NCBI RefSeq assembly: GCF_041260155.1
Contig: NC_091931.1
Location: 24,989,154-25,053,153, forward strand
Length of the DNA stretch: 64,000 nucleotides
Direction: 5' to 3'
Origin: Ptychodera flava
Lineage: Eukaryota > Hemichordata > Enteropneusta > Ptychoderidae
Positions 38,604 through 50,688 of the stretch are shown one piece after another. The position numbers were made by a program, and so were the translations under genes. Under the pieces are notes generated by a model. The model worked only from the letters and a program-made list of their open reading frames with translations, was not told the DNA's origin and searched no databases. Every line of letters starts with the position of its first letter. Position 1 is the stretch's first letter.

Positions 38604-38726
38604 GAATACGAAACTCAGGAAAGTATAAACAAGGAGCTGAAGCAGACCATAAAAGACCTGGAAGAGGAGAAGAAAATGCTCGCCCGCATTTTACAGAACC
38701 ACCCCGATTGCAAACTACGTCCATGA
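38604..38726 (+). CDS. ATF3: ATF3/JDP2-like bZIP factor, exon 3 (leucine zipper and stop)
   Basis: Begins after a CTTGCGCAG acceptor in phase 0 and ends with TGA at 38724-38726. It encodes 40 residues, INKELKQTIKDLEEEKKMLA being the zipper core, then LQNHPDC, which parallels LNLHRPTC after the ATF3 zipper. The zipper d positions are V83, Q90, L97, L104 and L111, so the first two heptads lack leucine, whereas ATF3 has leucine at all five; partner choice may therefore differ. The following DNA contains several ATTTA motifs (near 38814, 38918 and 38980), as in unstable stress-response mRNAs. An AATAAA occurs at 40497-40502, which would imply a 1.8-kb 3' UTR. Confidence 0.92.
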   Translation, partial: EYETQESINKELKQTIKDLEEEKKMLARILQNHPDCKLRP

Positions 38727-40582
38727 ATTTTCGCTGAACTCTTTATGTGAACTTTGACCTCCCCGATTGTTTACACTTCTCTCATTCCATATCCAAAGAA
38801 TATTTTAACATTAATTTATGAAGTAGAGTGTCAACTCGAATATGTGAAAGCTTTTTTGACACGTGCTGAGGTTTGCTTTTTTGAGACAAAAGCAAGAACA
38901 GTTCGTATTTTTTTTATTTACATAAAAGCTGTACGGTCGATTTTAAAGAGCTTTAAAGCACAGGTATTGACATGAATCATTTACAGAGGACCCTAAAGCA
39001 ATATTTTACATTGAGGGCGCTCTTTCCAAACCTTACACAAGGTGTTGGTGTACAGAAGTCAAAGCCACTTTATATATGACAGACTATGCAAAACTTATAT
39101 AATATTTGTGCTGGGACCAAATAACAGTTTCTAATTTCATTACTGTAAGTTATGATGTTAAAAAATGTCGGAACATGTTTTTTTAAAAAGGTGTTCATAA
39201 AATGTACAAACAGATTTTAATTAATTTTATCTTGATAATCTGCAAGCAGTTTCATAGAGATACTCGTGATATTTGTATTGATTTGTAAATATTTGTGAAA
39301 AATATATGTGGAAGTGATGTCGATTACTGTACATAAGTGGTATGGATTGGCAAAGGGTAGCAACATAACTACCTCAAGTTCCGTCGCATGTTGTACTGAT
39401 TTCCATCGGCGTTGTCATAGGGAAAAGAAGGACCTAACACAACATATAAAAATGTTACCATGCCGTCAGGAAATAGAGTAGTTAGGGTGGGGAAGTTTTC
39501 ACTTTTTTATCATTTTTACTGCGACCAATGACAAATCAACAACTTTGGCAACTGCGAAGACAACTTGAGTTTAGAATCAGGTTGTAAAAAACGGTAGGAC
39601 AGGTTACGGGGAGCAGAGAGTAAATTTTTGTACAGCAACCCACTGACAGATTCACAAGGAATGGAAATCAAACCTTAAAGAGACATGTGACTTAGAGCGC
39701 CTCAGGTGATATTCGTCTGCTTACTTCCCGAAAATTCTGTCACGTACATAACTGCAGCTATCACCTTCATGGAACTGAATGGTATGAGGACACTGCTGAG
39801 ACGGTGAAAACACGATTTTAATGTCTTGTATCTAGTATACCAGATATGTAAACGTAATTTACATTTTTTTGCTTTGAATGTGTGATTTCTTCAGGTAATC
39901 TGTTGTCCCCTCAGACGCTTATCAAGGGTACACCGACACTGATCGTCCAAGCTTGGCCATCCAGGCAACCTTTGTGCACGACACTTTTAACTTGTCGAAG
40001 TCAGTGCAGAGCGTCACCAGTTCCGTGTCCGAAATCCATGAACAAAAGTTTCATCAAATGTTATAGCGTCAGGGTATCCATAGACCGGGATATGGAAACT
40101 ACTAGTGAAAAAATAGGGAAATAACGGGAAAATTTCGTATTTGTGTGGAAACTTCATGTATCAAATGTGGTCACTATATCGACAAGAGTTGATTAGGTTT
40201 CCAGCATCATACCTTTATTTCTGTACAATATAAATATCAGAAGAGTACAATGCAAACTGTGTAATATAAATGAAAAAGAGTTTGCTATCTTTCCAAATTT
40301 ACATATTATTTACCTACGACCCAATGAAATTAAAATTCCTTGTGATACATGATTTGTGTTTCTGAGTTTCTAAACTTACCGGAGCATTTAGGTGGATATT
40401 GTATGAGGTTGTCGTCATGATTTCAATTTGGGATTACCGATGCGTCTGTCGGACCAATTTTGCCTTTACTAGGTGTATTTATTTCATTTTTGATAAAATA
40501 AAATGTTGTAAACAATATTTGTCGTCTCGTCGTATATTAATCCTTCCAAAATACTTCTTAATTATGTGTGGTTGAGAGCCTC

Positions 40583-40659
40583 GAGAGAGACAGAGAGAGA
40601 CAGAGAGACAGAGAAACAGACAGAGAAACAGACAGACAGAGACAGATAGAGAGACAGAC
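40583..40659. repeat. AGAC/AGAG purine-rich microsatellite
   Basis: Imperfect mixture of GAGA, GACA and GAAACAGA units over about 77 bp. Confidence 0.92.
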
Positions 40660-42068
40660 GGGGAATGGTGACTCACTATTTTGAAATGTTTTATAGTGAA
40701 CGGTTTAAGTAACTAGAACAGGAAGATTATTAAGGTTAAATGGCATTCGCAAGGATACTTTGTGAATCGTGACGGGGGGATATATCGATTTCATTGAAAT
40801 CATGGTGTTGCGATTTTTCGAAGCGTTTTAATCTCTTTGCTGATTATTTTGAAATGTTATTTTATCTTTTTACTGTTTGTCGTTCCATTGTCTACATAGT
40901 AATGTTTTTTCTTTTGTCTGTCGGTCTTTCGTAAATTTGGGCAACAGTGGAAATAAGTCTTTGGACTTTGCTCTGTAATCTATACACGATATTGCTGTTT
41001 TGTTGGTTAATTTGTGTATCATGTTGTGCAAAATAAATACACAAAAAAGAAAAAACAGAAGTAATCCCTCGCCTTAAAAAAGTTGGCAAGCAAAGAATCT
41101 GAAATGAAACATCATAACTGAAAATGATTTTGCACATGTATTGCCAACGTAGATAAAACAAAAGTATTTCAGTCAGTTATCTGTGGGTGGCGTTTTCTAT
41201 TCGAACGTAACGTCACATAACTTAGATACTGACCTACAAGCATTACACATAAGCCATCGTACCCTCATTGACTATCAACAAAAACGCGTTCCAACTTGTG
41301 GAGAGTTTAATTCAGTGACAGAAATTTTCAGGCGTATCAGCGTGCAACACTATAAGCTACATACCAGTACAATTCAATTGGATGAAATTACGTCTTGTCG
41401 AAGGGATACACGCAAAGTAATTTGTGGGCTGGTAAATGCGTTGTCACCATCATTTGAACCATCCATCGATTGTGAATATTCTTCGTCCAGGCCGCTACCG
41501 GATACATCGTAAGATATACAGTTGGGGTAGGAAGAATTCTAATGATTCAAATTTTCCCCGTTTTTCCTCGTTTTTATCAAAACAACGTGAGGAAAATGAC
41601 GGGATAAACAAACATGCGGAACCAGGTTTCATCGCCTGCCTTCACTTCGCGGAGCATTATGGCCCCGGAAACCCACAGGTGAAAATGGGCCATGTACAGT
41701 GTGCTTTACGTCACTATAAAAATGTAATGATATAGCAAGGATGAAACAATATCGGGACCTATGAAATTGCTGATGCAATCGTAATATATTGCCTTTTTAT
41801 AATCTTTAACTACTTTTTAATTGGACAGATTCGTTTCAAAACGAAGGGGCATTGATATTAAACGTTTTTAATACATACGTGAGCTAATTCGAGGTCCATG
41901 TGTCTATATTTATCTGCCTGGACTTATGATGAAATTGTTGTTTTGTCATTATTATGCTGAGAAGGTGTGTCAAGGTTAAATATGTCAACCGGAAGCAATT
42001 GGTAGCCAAAGCCCGCGACTGCTATCTGAAAAGGTTTCACTTCACAACGCACGTTACGAACGCATAGG

Positions 42069-42258
42069 TCAGCTGTCGATGTGGAACAACGCCACGGTCC
42101 GTTCCACCACTTCGTCTACGTTCGTTTCAGTGTCACCAGTAACTATGCCGTCGGGAGAGAGTTTGGCGCAGTCACAGAATTCCCTGAAGTGTTCTATCAA
42201 ACCCGATACGCGGCGTAGCGGGTAGATCAGAAGTCGGGCAGCTTGAAGTCGAGGTCGT
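42069..42258 (-). pseudogene. Short-chain dehydrogenase/reductase (SDR) relic
   Basis: On the minus strand a 62-codon frame between two stops reads RLQAARLLIYPLRRVSGLIE, then CAKLSPDG, then IVTGDTETNVDEVVERTVAL and FHID before TGA at 42069-42071. This follows the classical SDR order: an alpha-helix ending in A-R-L before the R of the cofactor-binding turn, a gap with K-L-S-P, the V-x-G-D strand, a helix of the DVxxxVxxTV type, then F-x-x-I-D. The catalytic NNAG and YxxxK parts are absent, as is the TGxxxGIG nucleotide loop. It is best read as a fragment of a dead copy; a single exon of a live gene is less likely because of the stop just after ID. Confidence 0.45.
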
Positions 42259-42409
42259 TAGAATATTTGTGTGATACAGGTGCAGCCAACGAACAATGTA
42301 CTTTTAAAAAGGTCCTTACTATGATAAGATATATTGTGCATGACAAATAATGTGAACTGACTAATTTTAAGTCAAGAGGGTAATTAATTAGCTGTTCATA
42401 ATTTGCCCT

Positions 42410-42725
42410 CCCACAGAAAATTTTTCGACTTACCCTCCCACACTCAAACTTCATTTTTACCCACTCCCCACTTATTTTTGCCTGTTTCCCCTCCCCACTG
42501 TGAATATTTGAAGCTCCCTCGCCCTGTAGCGAATAAAACTTGCCAATTTCCCCTGCCCTGGAAACAATTCCCCTCAAAAAGTTTTTCGCCAAGCCCTGTC
42601 CCCAGGACAATCAACCGATATCCGCCCTGCCCTACAAAAAAAACCTAAAATTTGCTCCCCTACCACCTAAAAACAGTCCCCTGCCCTAGCAAAATTAAAA
42701 TTTTCCCCGCCCTCAAAAATTGCTC
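42410..42725. repeat. Degenerate C-rich tandem array
   Basis: About 315 bp with strong strand asymmetry: runs such as CCCTCCCCAC, TTCCCCTGCCCT and GTCCCCTGCCCT recur every 20-35 bp, separated by short AAAATTT-like spacers. It looks like a decayed minisatellite. The frames over it are low complexity. Confidence 0.7.
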
Positions 42726-45617
42726 CTGGAATAGCTTTTTCGATGAATAGCTCAATTGCTGCACCTGATTTGTGTGATAGACGTGCGTATATAGTGATAC
42801 TCGCGCAGCTACGACGAACCATGCAAATTTATGGAGTTAACAGCCTGAGTGAGTTACACTGGTTATACTGCAATCAGGGCGTCCCCAGCGAAAACTGCAA
42901 TCGAAACCTCTGCTTGGATAACATTGATAGTACACCAAAAAACCTCGTAAAGCCCAAAATTCGCCCGAACGTGTCGACGTCACTCGCAGGCCCGAGGTCA
43001 ACATGATTCGGCGCAGGGCTTAACCAGTGAGTATTGCTTACACGACATCACACGATTCGAACCGCAGACGCCTAAGGTTAGGTACAAGGCGAAGGCCCAG
43101 GTAACCCAGATATTTTTAAAGGTTATGTATACGAGCCCAGTAACAACAAGCGACTGTGATTCGACTCAAACCACAAACTACGACTCTTGGCAGTGAAAAC
43201 AGGTGCCCTTGTAGGATTGTTCATTGTTCAATCATTAAACAGTAAAGAAAATGTCCTTGGTTGACATCAATTGTGCGCCAGAAAAAGTCCTTACGCACCA
43301 CGAACAGACCTCGTAAATTTGCAACGTACGTGCAGCATGGGTAGCTTCGCTCGTGAAAAGTACTGCGGGTACCTGACCAGGAGTGTTGACAGTTGATCCA
43401 AGGTCGTGAACTCCCGTGCAAGGTCATAAGGTGGTCATATAATTTAAGGCCGGGAGAATCGCAATAATTTGAGGGGGAGGGGTTCACTCAGACAAATGTA
43501 ATTAGTAAGGGGTTAATAAAACACCATAAAAGAGGGGAATTATATGCAAACATTTCTTTTGTGACAGTTGTGCTATTCAATTCAGCTTGAGCGGAGATAC
43601 CCCTATTTGCATATTTATATTAGAATTTCGTTCAAATGGAAGTGATGAGGGCGCTGTTCTACTTGACCGTTAGTGTGATTTTTCCTGTTTTTTTTGGGGG
43701 GGGGGCAATTTCAGCCCATTTTTTTCCCAACAAACGATGTCAGAGACGTTTCTATGGTCATATAAAGCAGTTAAGTTTGTGCCTATGATTTTTATCAACT
43801 TCTACGGCTTACTTTTGGTGCTATATGTGTGTATTGTCGATCTATGGCTCGCTAAACATAGGCCTACTTTTGGGCTGCCGCAACTACATGCACAGCTGAT
43901 TCTTGTGAATATTTTTACATAGTTAGACAGTCTAATCATTATTAAGCCCCCTAACTTAGTTTTATTCTTGTTCATGCCCTGCAAATCACTGCTTTGGCCT
44001 CGTAGGTCGTACACCGTCCCGCCATCAGAAGACAAGATGGCCGCTTAAAGTGAGGAACGTGTTGCACTCCGCTGACGCCTTGCTCACGTTACAAATTGTT
44101 TAGGCCCAAAGATTGCACAATATCACATATTTTACTGTTGTCAATCCAACTTATGTTATATTTATATTTGATGCTTTGGTTACAATTTCGCGGTAGTCCT
44201 CGTAGGCATTGGGTACCAATATTCCATTGGGTAACCGGAGAAGTCGGGCAGTCGCGAACTCGGCCATCGCCAGCGCCGATGGTGCCGACCAACTCGGCCA
44301 GTGCAGTGGGACTCGGCCAGGAGAAGTCTGCCACTCGCAACAAAGCAATATGATTGCATACGCATTCTCTTCACAGTTGAATATGCCAAACAATTTTAAC
44401 TTTTTACTACCATAGTTTTTGTTATTTTGTCGGTTTAATATTACCGGGTACTACGAACATTCAGAAAACAACTCAAAGTCGAAGAGCTCCCACGTCCACC
44501 CAGCAAAACATGTACGGTCTGCCTCCGTGTTTCTGCAGATCGCGCGCGTACCGTATTAAAGTTCAGGCAAACATTATGCCGTTTCTTTTCAGTAAAATTC
44601 ATGGCTTGATGACTCTTAACTAAGTTGCTTCGCCATCTCCTATGACTTTTTAACGAACTTCAAGTGTAACTATGACGAAGACTGCAAAACTCGCTACCAC
44701 GATCGCGATACACCGCCATCTTTAATTTTACCCAATGTGTGTATATCATACGTGCGTTGAACTGTGATCTGTGAAGTTTGCAAACATTACGCTCATCTTA
44801 TGAATGACATTTAGATCGCTTTCGTATATAACTTAAGTGAGACTTCAAAAAAAGAAACACTAATATGGAGCATATATTCTAATAGGGTGCATACTGTACT
44901 GGCCGACTTCTCTTGTATTCGGTCATTGTCAACTGTCAGTGTCTGTCTGTTTGGAGTCGATGCAGGATGTGGTGGTCGGACATTCCCACGCCTGATTTCA
45001 CTGACCCCTCAGCCTTTCAAGATAATAATATCGTTGTAAGAGTGGATTTGAGTGACCGTGATTTGTCACAGTTTTCCTTTTCACTGGTAACGGGTAGTAT
45101 ATCACTGTTCAGTTACCATGTTTCAACTCGTCAATGTTGACTGAAGTCCGATAGCATAAAGGCGAGTTTCAGTGCCATAGCGTTGTACGCTGTACACGCG
45201 TACACTGGGCTGTACGATCGGCCTTGTACGGTAACACTGACAGCGCATACATGGCATCATGAAATCATGCCGCAAATATAGGCGCACTGTCAGAAATTCA
45301 CGAAACTTGTCACAAGCGTTGTTCAATAGCAAGTGGTTTGACACAACAAGTATTATTTTTGTTCAAGACCTGTATCAGTGTGTTTCGGGTCACAGTCTAA
45401 AACAGCACACAGCTGAGAGGTATAAACCATCATTGCAACGTACGAATTCAGTTGTCAATTATCATTAGTATTTATTTCTATCATGCATAGATACGATGAA
45501 ATCACTCTCAAAAGTGTACATTACCTCATAGCATGTTCAATTTCGCATTAAATAATCATATTTGTGAGCTTTCGAGCCCATTTTCACGACCAAGTCGCTC
45601 GAACGACGTGTATTCCG

Positions 45618-47222
45618 ACTTATACCACTCATGGTCATGTGACACATTGTCTCACCGTACGTTTATTATCGCAACACCAATTGTTCTTATGCAAATAAGT
45701 AAACCATTACGGTTCATTGATATGGAAATTAGTAAACCTTACAGTTTAATGAATAGACTTCATTATCATATGAATACAGACGTAAGGTTTACTACTTTCC
45801 ATATCAATGTACGCGTAAAGGTTTACTTATCTACATACAAACGAAAATTAAACATCTGGCAGATTGTACACATGGCAACTTTTAATGAACTAGCGAAATT
45901 ACATTTCAATGACAACTTATCACCGTGTTGATTTTGAATAAAAATATAGCCTGATGAACTTGTGTACCAGGTAATTAAACGTAGTGGTATCTGTCAAGCA
46001 GCACGGAGAATGGTACTCTTCAACTTTTACATCAACTTTTGTCACAGGTTTTGGGGATTGTAAAGCGTTAGACATGGTTTTCTGCAGGAAATTGCTGATA
46101 CGCAGTGTGCGTGCGAAATTCTTCATCAGGACGATGACCCGTGCATTCTTTAAATAGTTGTTCATCGAAGCCCTTATTCATACAAAGAAGTTTCTGCAGC
46201 AACCTGAATTTAATGAAATAATCAATAATTGAAAATATTGCCGTCGAAAAGGAATGACATTTGAGCGGAAAGTAAGGATCCCACACTTGAAACTCCGTTC
46301 AAAGGACAACATTCAGCGGGCGGGATAGACCCATTGCATCGAACATTTCAAATATTATGTCACATTAAACTGGCCTTTCGAAAACACGATGGAAGAAACA
46401 ATAACGATAACATTCACGCCGGGAAAATGTAAGAAAATAATGAAACTAACCTGCCCGAATGGCCGGTATGATATCCAGATATTCCACACATCCACAAATG
46501 AATATTTCGCTGCTTTTAACTGGAGTTGCTTTAAGTTTCTCGCTTCGGGTATGTCCCCATGCATCCGACACTGATCATGACACGCCTGATCCGGTAGACT
46601 TGCGTGTATAACTGTATTTGAAGTACGCGAGATCCTTATATTTCAGTCAATTGTGCATTGTTCACGGCAGCAGGAAATCTTTCACTTTCATGTTTGCCGT
46701 TAGGTAAAATCCTCTCTGTCATCCAGTGGTATAGCGTTATCAAACTGCGAGCAAAACTGTTCCACTTCGCTTGATTACATTGTGTCGGAGATATACATGT
46801 ATGCGTCCGTACTGGTGGCGTGGCCGATGCACAGTGACATGCACATGCATCATACCACGTGGCAAATTGATGTGCACCTGGATCAGTGCCGTCAGTTTAT
46901 TAGCCAATGAGAAAGCTGTATTAAACTATCTATTGTGTCAGAATTTCAATCCCTAATACAACAGGTGTTTTAAGGCGCAATGCAAATTGTCATTCTGATA
47001 GCACCGCACAACTAGGTCATGATATTTTTCAAATTTCATCTTTTTTCGTGGTATAAGTAGGTAATTGTACAGGTTCTCGTGGGTTTTAATTCTAAACCTC
47101 ACGGCTTTAGCTGGCAAGTTGTAAAACGCACTCGGCCTTCGGCCTCGTGCGGTTTACAACGTGCCAGCTGAAGCCGTGAGGTTTAGAATGGTAAACCCAC
47201 TCGAACCCGTACAATTACCTAT
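45618..47222. repeat. 1.6-kb tandem duplication, unit A
   Basis: Begins ACTTATACCACTCATGGTCA and runs about 1605 bp to the end of a long palindrome. It is matched almost throughout by the next unit (47223-49064) at roughly 95% identity. The short frames in the two units correspond but differ by indels, so I regard the unit as non-coding. Confidence 0.9.
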
Positions 47223-47233
47223 ACTTATACCAC
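47049..47233. repeat. Long palindrome at the junction of the two units
   Basis: Arms of about 85 bp run from GTGGTATAAGTAGGTAATTG through ACCTCACGGCTTTAGCTGGC to the centre CACTCGGCCTTCGGCCTCGTG, and mirror back to CTTATACCAC. The arms carry few mismatches. This is the form of a foldback or snapback DNA element. Confidence 0.88.
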
Positions 47234-47965
47234 TCATGGTCATGTAACACATTGTTCTCACCGTACGTTTATTATCGCAACACCAATCGTTCTTATGCAA
47301 ATAAGTAAACCATTACGGTTCATTGATACGGAAATTAGTAAACCTTACAGTTTAATGAAAAGACTCTATTATCATATGGATACAGACGTAAGCTTTACTA
47401 CTTTCCATATCAATGTACACGTAAAGGTTTACTTATCTACATACAAACGAAAATCAAACATCTGGCAAAATGTACACATGGCAACTTTTAATGAACTAGC
47501 GAAATTAAATTTCAATGACATCTTATCACCTTGTTGATTTTGAATGCAAATATGGCCTGATGAACTTGTGTACGAGGTTATAAACGTTGTGGTATCCGAC
47601 AAGCAGTACGGAGAATGGTACTCTTCAACTTTTACATTAACTTTTGTCATAGGTTGTGGGGATTGTAAAGCGTTAGACACGGTTTTCTGCAGGAAATTGC
47701 TGATACGCAGTGTTCGTATGAAATTCTTCATCAGGACGATGACCAGCGCATTCTTTAAATAGTTGTTCATCAAAGCCCTTATGCATACAAAGAAGTTGCT
47801 GCAGCAACCTGCATTTAATGAAAATAATCAATAATTGAAAATATTACCGTCGAAAAGGAATGACATTTGAGCCGAAAGTAATGGAATCCCACACTTGAAA
47901 CTCCGTTCAAAGGACAACACTCAGAGGGCGGGATAGACCCATTGCATCGAACGTTTCAAATATTA

Positions 47966-48199
47966 TAGTGTTACCCAGTGTATTAAACTCGGTGGACTTA
48001 CCAAGTCTTTGTCGTACTGGGTGGTCCGCAGAAGGCTTTACGTAAGGACGTCTGCTCTCTTCAGCGGTGTATATCGTTCTGCTGTTGGTGAGGGGAAATG
48101 CGTAATGTACATGCGAGGCTTGGCATTCCATGAATACAACGGCGGCGCAGCACCTGTGCAGGAGGGCGCCGCCAACGGCCGAAAGCCCACATTTCACTA
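47966..48199. mobile_element. 234-bp hAT-type small transposon inserted in unit B
   Basis: Present in unit B and absent from the equivalent place in unit A (empty site AAATATTA near 46350). It is flanked by 8-bp copies AAATATTA (47958-47965) and CAATATTA (48200-48207), which differ by one base. The ends TAGTG and CACTA are inverted. An 8-bp target duplication with short TAGTG-like ends is characteristic of hAT-superfamily MITEs. Confidence 0.78.
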
Positions 48200-48895
48200 C
48201 AATATTATCATGTCATATTAAACTGGCCTTTCAAAAACACGATGGAAGAAACAATAACGATAACAGTCACGCCGGGAAAATGTAAGAAAATAATTGAAAC
48301 TAACCTGCCCGAATGGCCGGTATGATATCCAGATATTCCACACATCCACAAATGATATTTCGATGCTTTAGCTGGAGTTGTTTTAAGTTTCTCGCTTCGG
48401 GTACGTCCCCATGCATCCGACACTGACACGCCTAATCCGGTAGACTTGCGTGTATTTTGGAGTACGCGAGATCCTTGTATTTCAGTCAATTGTGCACTGT
48501 TCACGGAAGCAGAAAATCTTTCACTTTTGTTTGCCGTTTGGTAAAATCCTCTCTGTCATCCAGTGGTATAGCGTTATCAAACTGCCAGCAAAACCGTTCC
48601 ACTTCGCTTGATTACATCGTGTCGGAGATATACAAGTATGCGGCCACACTGGTGGCGTGGCCGATGCACAGTGATATGCACATGCATCATACCAAGTGGC
48701 AAATTGATGTGCACCTGGATCAGTGCAGTCACTTTATTAGCCAATGAGAAAGCTGTATTAAACTATCGATTGTGTCAGAATTTCAATCCCTAATGACACC
48801 AGGTGTTTTAAGGCGCAATGCAAATTGTCATTCTGATAGAACCGCACAACTAGGTCATGATATTTTTCAAATTTCCTCTTTTTTCGTGGTATAAG

Positions 48896-49064
48896 TAGGT
48901 AATTGTACAGGTTCTCGTGTGTTTACAATTGTAAACCTCACGGCTTTAGCTGGCAAGTTGTAAACCGCACTCGGCCTTCGGCCTCGTGCGGTGTTACAAC
49001 ATGCAGCTAAAGCCGTGAGGTTTACAATTGTAAACCCACTCGAACCCGTACAATTACCTATACA
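48896..49064. repeat. Second long palindrome, end of unit B
   Basis: Same foldback as at 47049-47233: TAGGTAATTGTACAGGTTCT out to AACCCGTACAATTACCTATA, centred on CGGCCTTCGGCCTCG. The arms here are slightly closer to perfect complementarity (for example TTTACAATTGTAAAC). Confidence 0.88.
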
Positions 49065-50492
49065 TATTGCTTGTTTACATTCAGAACGAGGCTCTGCAGC
49101 CTATTGAATTATGCAAATTTCTGTACGTCCGCTCAAGTTGAATTGCATTACAAATTTTCAAGTTTCCATATCAGGGGGGGGGGGGGGATCACCTCCTTAT
49201 CTTATTCCGTGTGTTCACAACGCTCGATCGATGCTAAAAGCAGAGCAGCAGCCGTCCTTTTTGTTTACCTTGTTTAGTGTGAAATTGCAGATGTATTTCG
49301 TGAACTCTCAAAAACTGATAATGCATATGTAGACGTTTACTGTTACTTATTTTCATGGCTGATATTTTAAAAGGAGAAAGTCGGCCATTTTTTCATGAAT
49401 TTTGTTTGATATGACATACTGCTTATATTGTTTGACGTATTGAAAGATACTGAATGAATGGGTGACCATGCATATATTCGACCTCGGTTTTAGACACGAT
49501 ACATTATCATCACGAGAATGAATAAATGGTCATGACCATTAATTCATTTCAGGAAAACGTGACCAGGATGGAGCGATATAGGCATGAATATTCTGCAAAG
49601 AGACATTAAACCAAGGTTGTGCTTTTTAAGTTGCTGGACTAATTCATTATGGAAAAGCGATTGGCAAGGGTGCTAAGGGTGTGGCTCTCACCAACATATT
49701 GTGAGAATAGTTATGCATTCCGATTGTTACCGATGATTTGGAAAGCAAAGAATTTCAAGTCCGGTGAGACTTGAAATTCCCACTTGTCATCTGTGAAGCT
49801 CAAGACTGTGTCTCAGCAGTGACCCGTAAACAAAGTTGTCTTTCTCAGTTTTCAAGGTAAAACAATGCACGGCATTGTCCAAAACTGTTTTCAAAGTTTC
49901 AAAACTTTTCTCACTAAAGGTGAGATATGGCCCTTCCCTGCAACTCTTCCTCTATAGTATCTAGAAACCCCTGCATAGAAATGATACCACTAGATATATT
50001 GATAATTTGATAACACTGTAATGTGGTCATCATAAGGAACCTTCAACTAAATGTCAAAGTTATAAAACAAAATGAATTTCAGAATAGGACAGTTTTGAAG
50101 TGAAATAACACAAATGTTTTTGAAAATTAACAAAGCGTTGCCTAGTTTAATTTAGAATACGGACATGCACTGTGGCTACAAATCCAATTTATATTAAGTC
50201 GTTGAATCAACGGTTTCAGCAGGTAAGGTGTCTTTACCAAAATCACATATTTTGACCTATATCATTTACATATGCAAATTATATCGCCGGATGGAAATAC
50301 AATTGAATGAGGTGAACCCTTCGAAAGTGTAAGGAATTTTTTCAGACAAGAGTATTTCAAAGAAAAATATAGAAAACCAACAACAATCGGATATCCTATT
50401 GGTAACAAATTCACTATCATGTTAATCATCGTCATCTTTATACTTATTACTTACAGTTTACCTCGTATAGGGACCTCTGTATATATTCGAAG
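49065..50492. other. No gene seen, upstream of the transporter gene
   Basis: AT-rich DNA with a G homopolymer (about 49173-49187) and a small hairpin, GAATTTCAAGTC with GACTTGAAATTC, near 49752-49782. The transporter promoter and 5' UTR probably lie in its right part; no motif is clear. Confidence 0.45.
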
Positions 50493-50688
50493 ATGACAAC
50501 ACAACGGCAGGCTGACTACTATTGGAAATGGTTGATTGTGTGTTGTGCATTCTACACACAATTTTACACATTGGGGGCCGAAGTATCCAGGGGCGTCTTC
50601 ATAGTCGAATTCCTGGAGTATTTCGGAGAGGGAGCTTCTCTCTTCACCTGGATTTTCATGTTCTCGGGACTTGCCGGAACAGTAGCTG
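50493..50688 (+). CDS. Monocarboxylate-transporter-like protein (SLC16/MFS), exon 1
   Basis: Starts at the ATG at 50493 and ends GTAGCTG before GTAATT in phase 1 (residues 1-65 plus one base). It encodes the first transmembrane helix (about residues 11-30) and the start of helix 2. In MCTs the helix 1 entry is normally [DE]-G-[GS]-[WF]-[GA]-W; here it is DYYWKW, so the signature is only partly kept. The next part, GVFIVEFLEYFGEGASLFTW, is a good match to the conserved GVF...F...F..S...SW segment. Confidence 0.85.

Larger units (their letters stand above)
38727..45617. other. bZIP 3' UTR then 5 kb without an intact gene
   Basis: The first part is probably 3' UTR. Beyond it are an AGAC/AGAG repeat (40583-40659), a short-chain-dehydrogenase relic (42069-42258), a degenerate C-rich array (42410-42725), a G run (about 43694-43707) and a GC-richer patch (44190-44340) that is open in several frames on both strands but resembles no protein I know. 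A 60-codon minus-strand frame near 41400-41545 has protein-like composition but no recognisable domain. Confidence 0.45.
47223..49064. repeat. 1.6-kb tandem duplication, unit B
   Basis: Second copy of the 45618-47222 unit, longer because of a 234-bp insertion at 47966-48199. Like unit A it ends in the GGCCTTCGGCC-centred palindrome. Confidence 0.9.

Noticed and set aside
44089-44415. Five overlapping frames in a GC-richer patch
   Set aside because: Openness in all frames reflects base composition; none resembles a protein family.
46389-48793. Similar short frames in both units of the 1.6-kb duplication
   Set aside because: They correspond only because the units are duplicates; indels between the copies break the frame.
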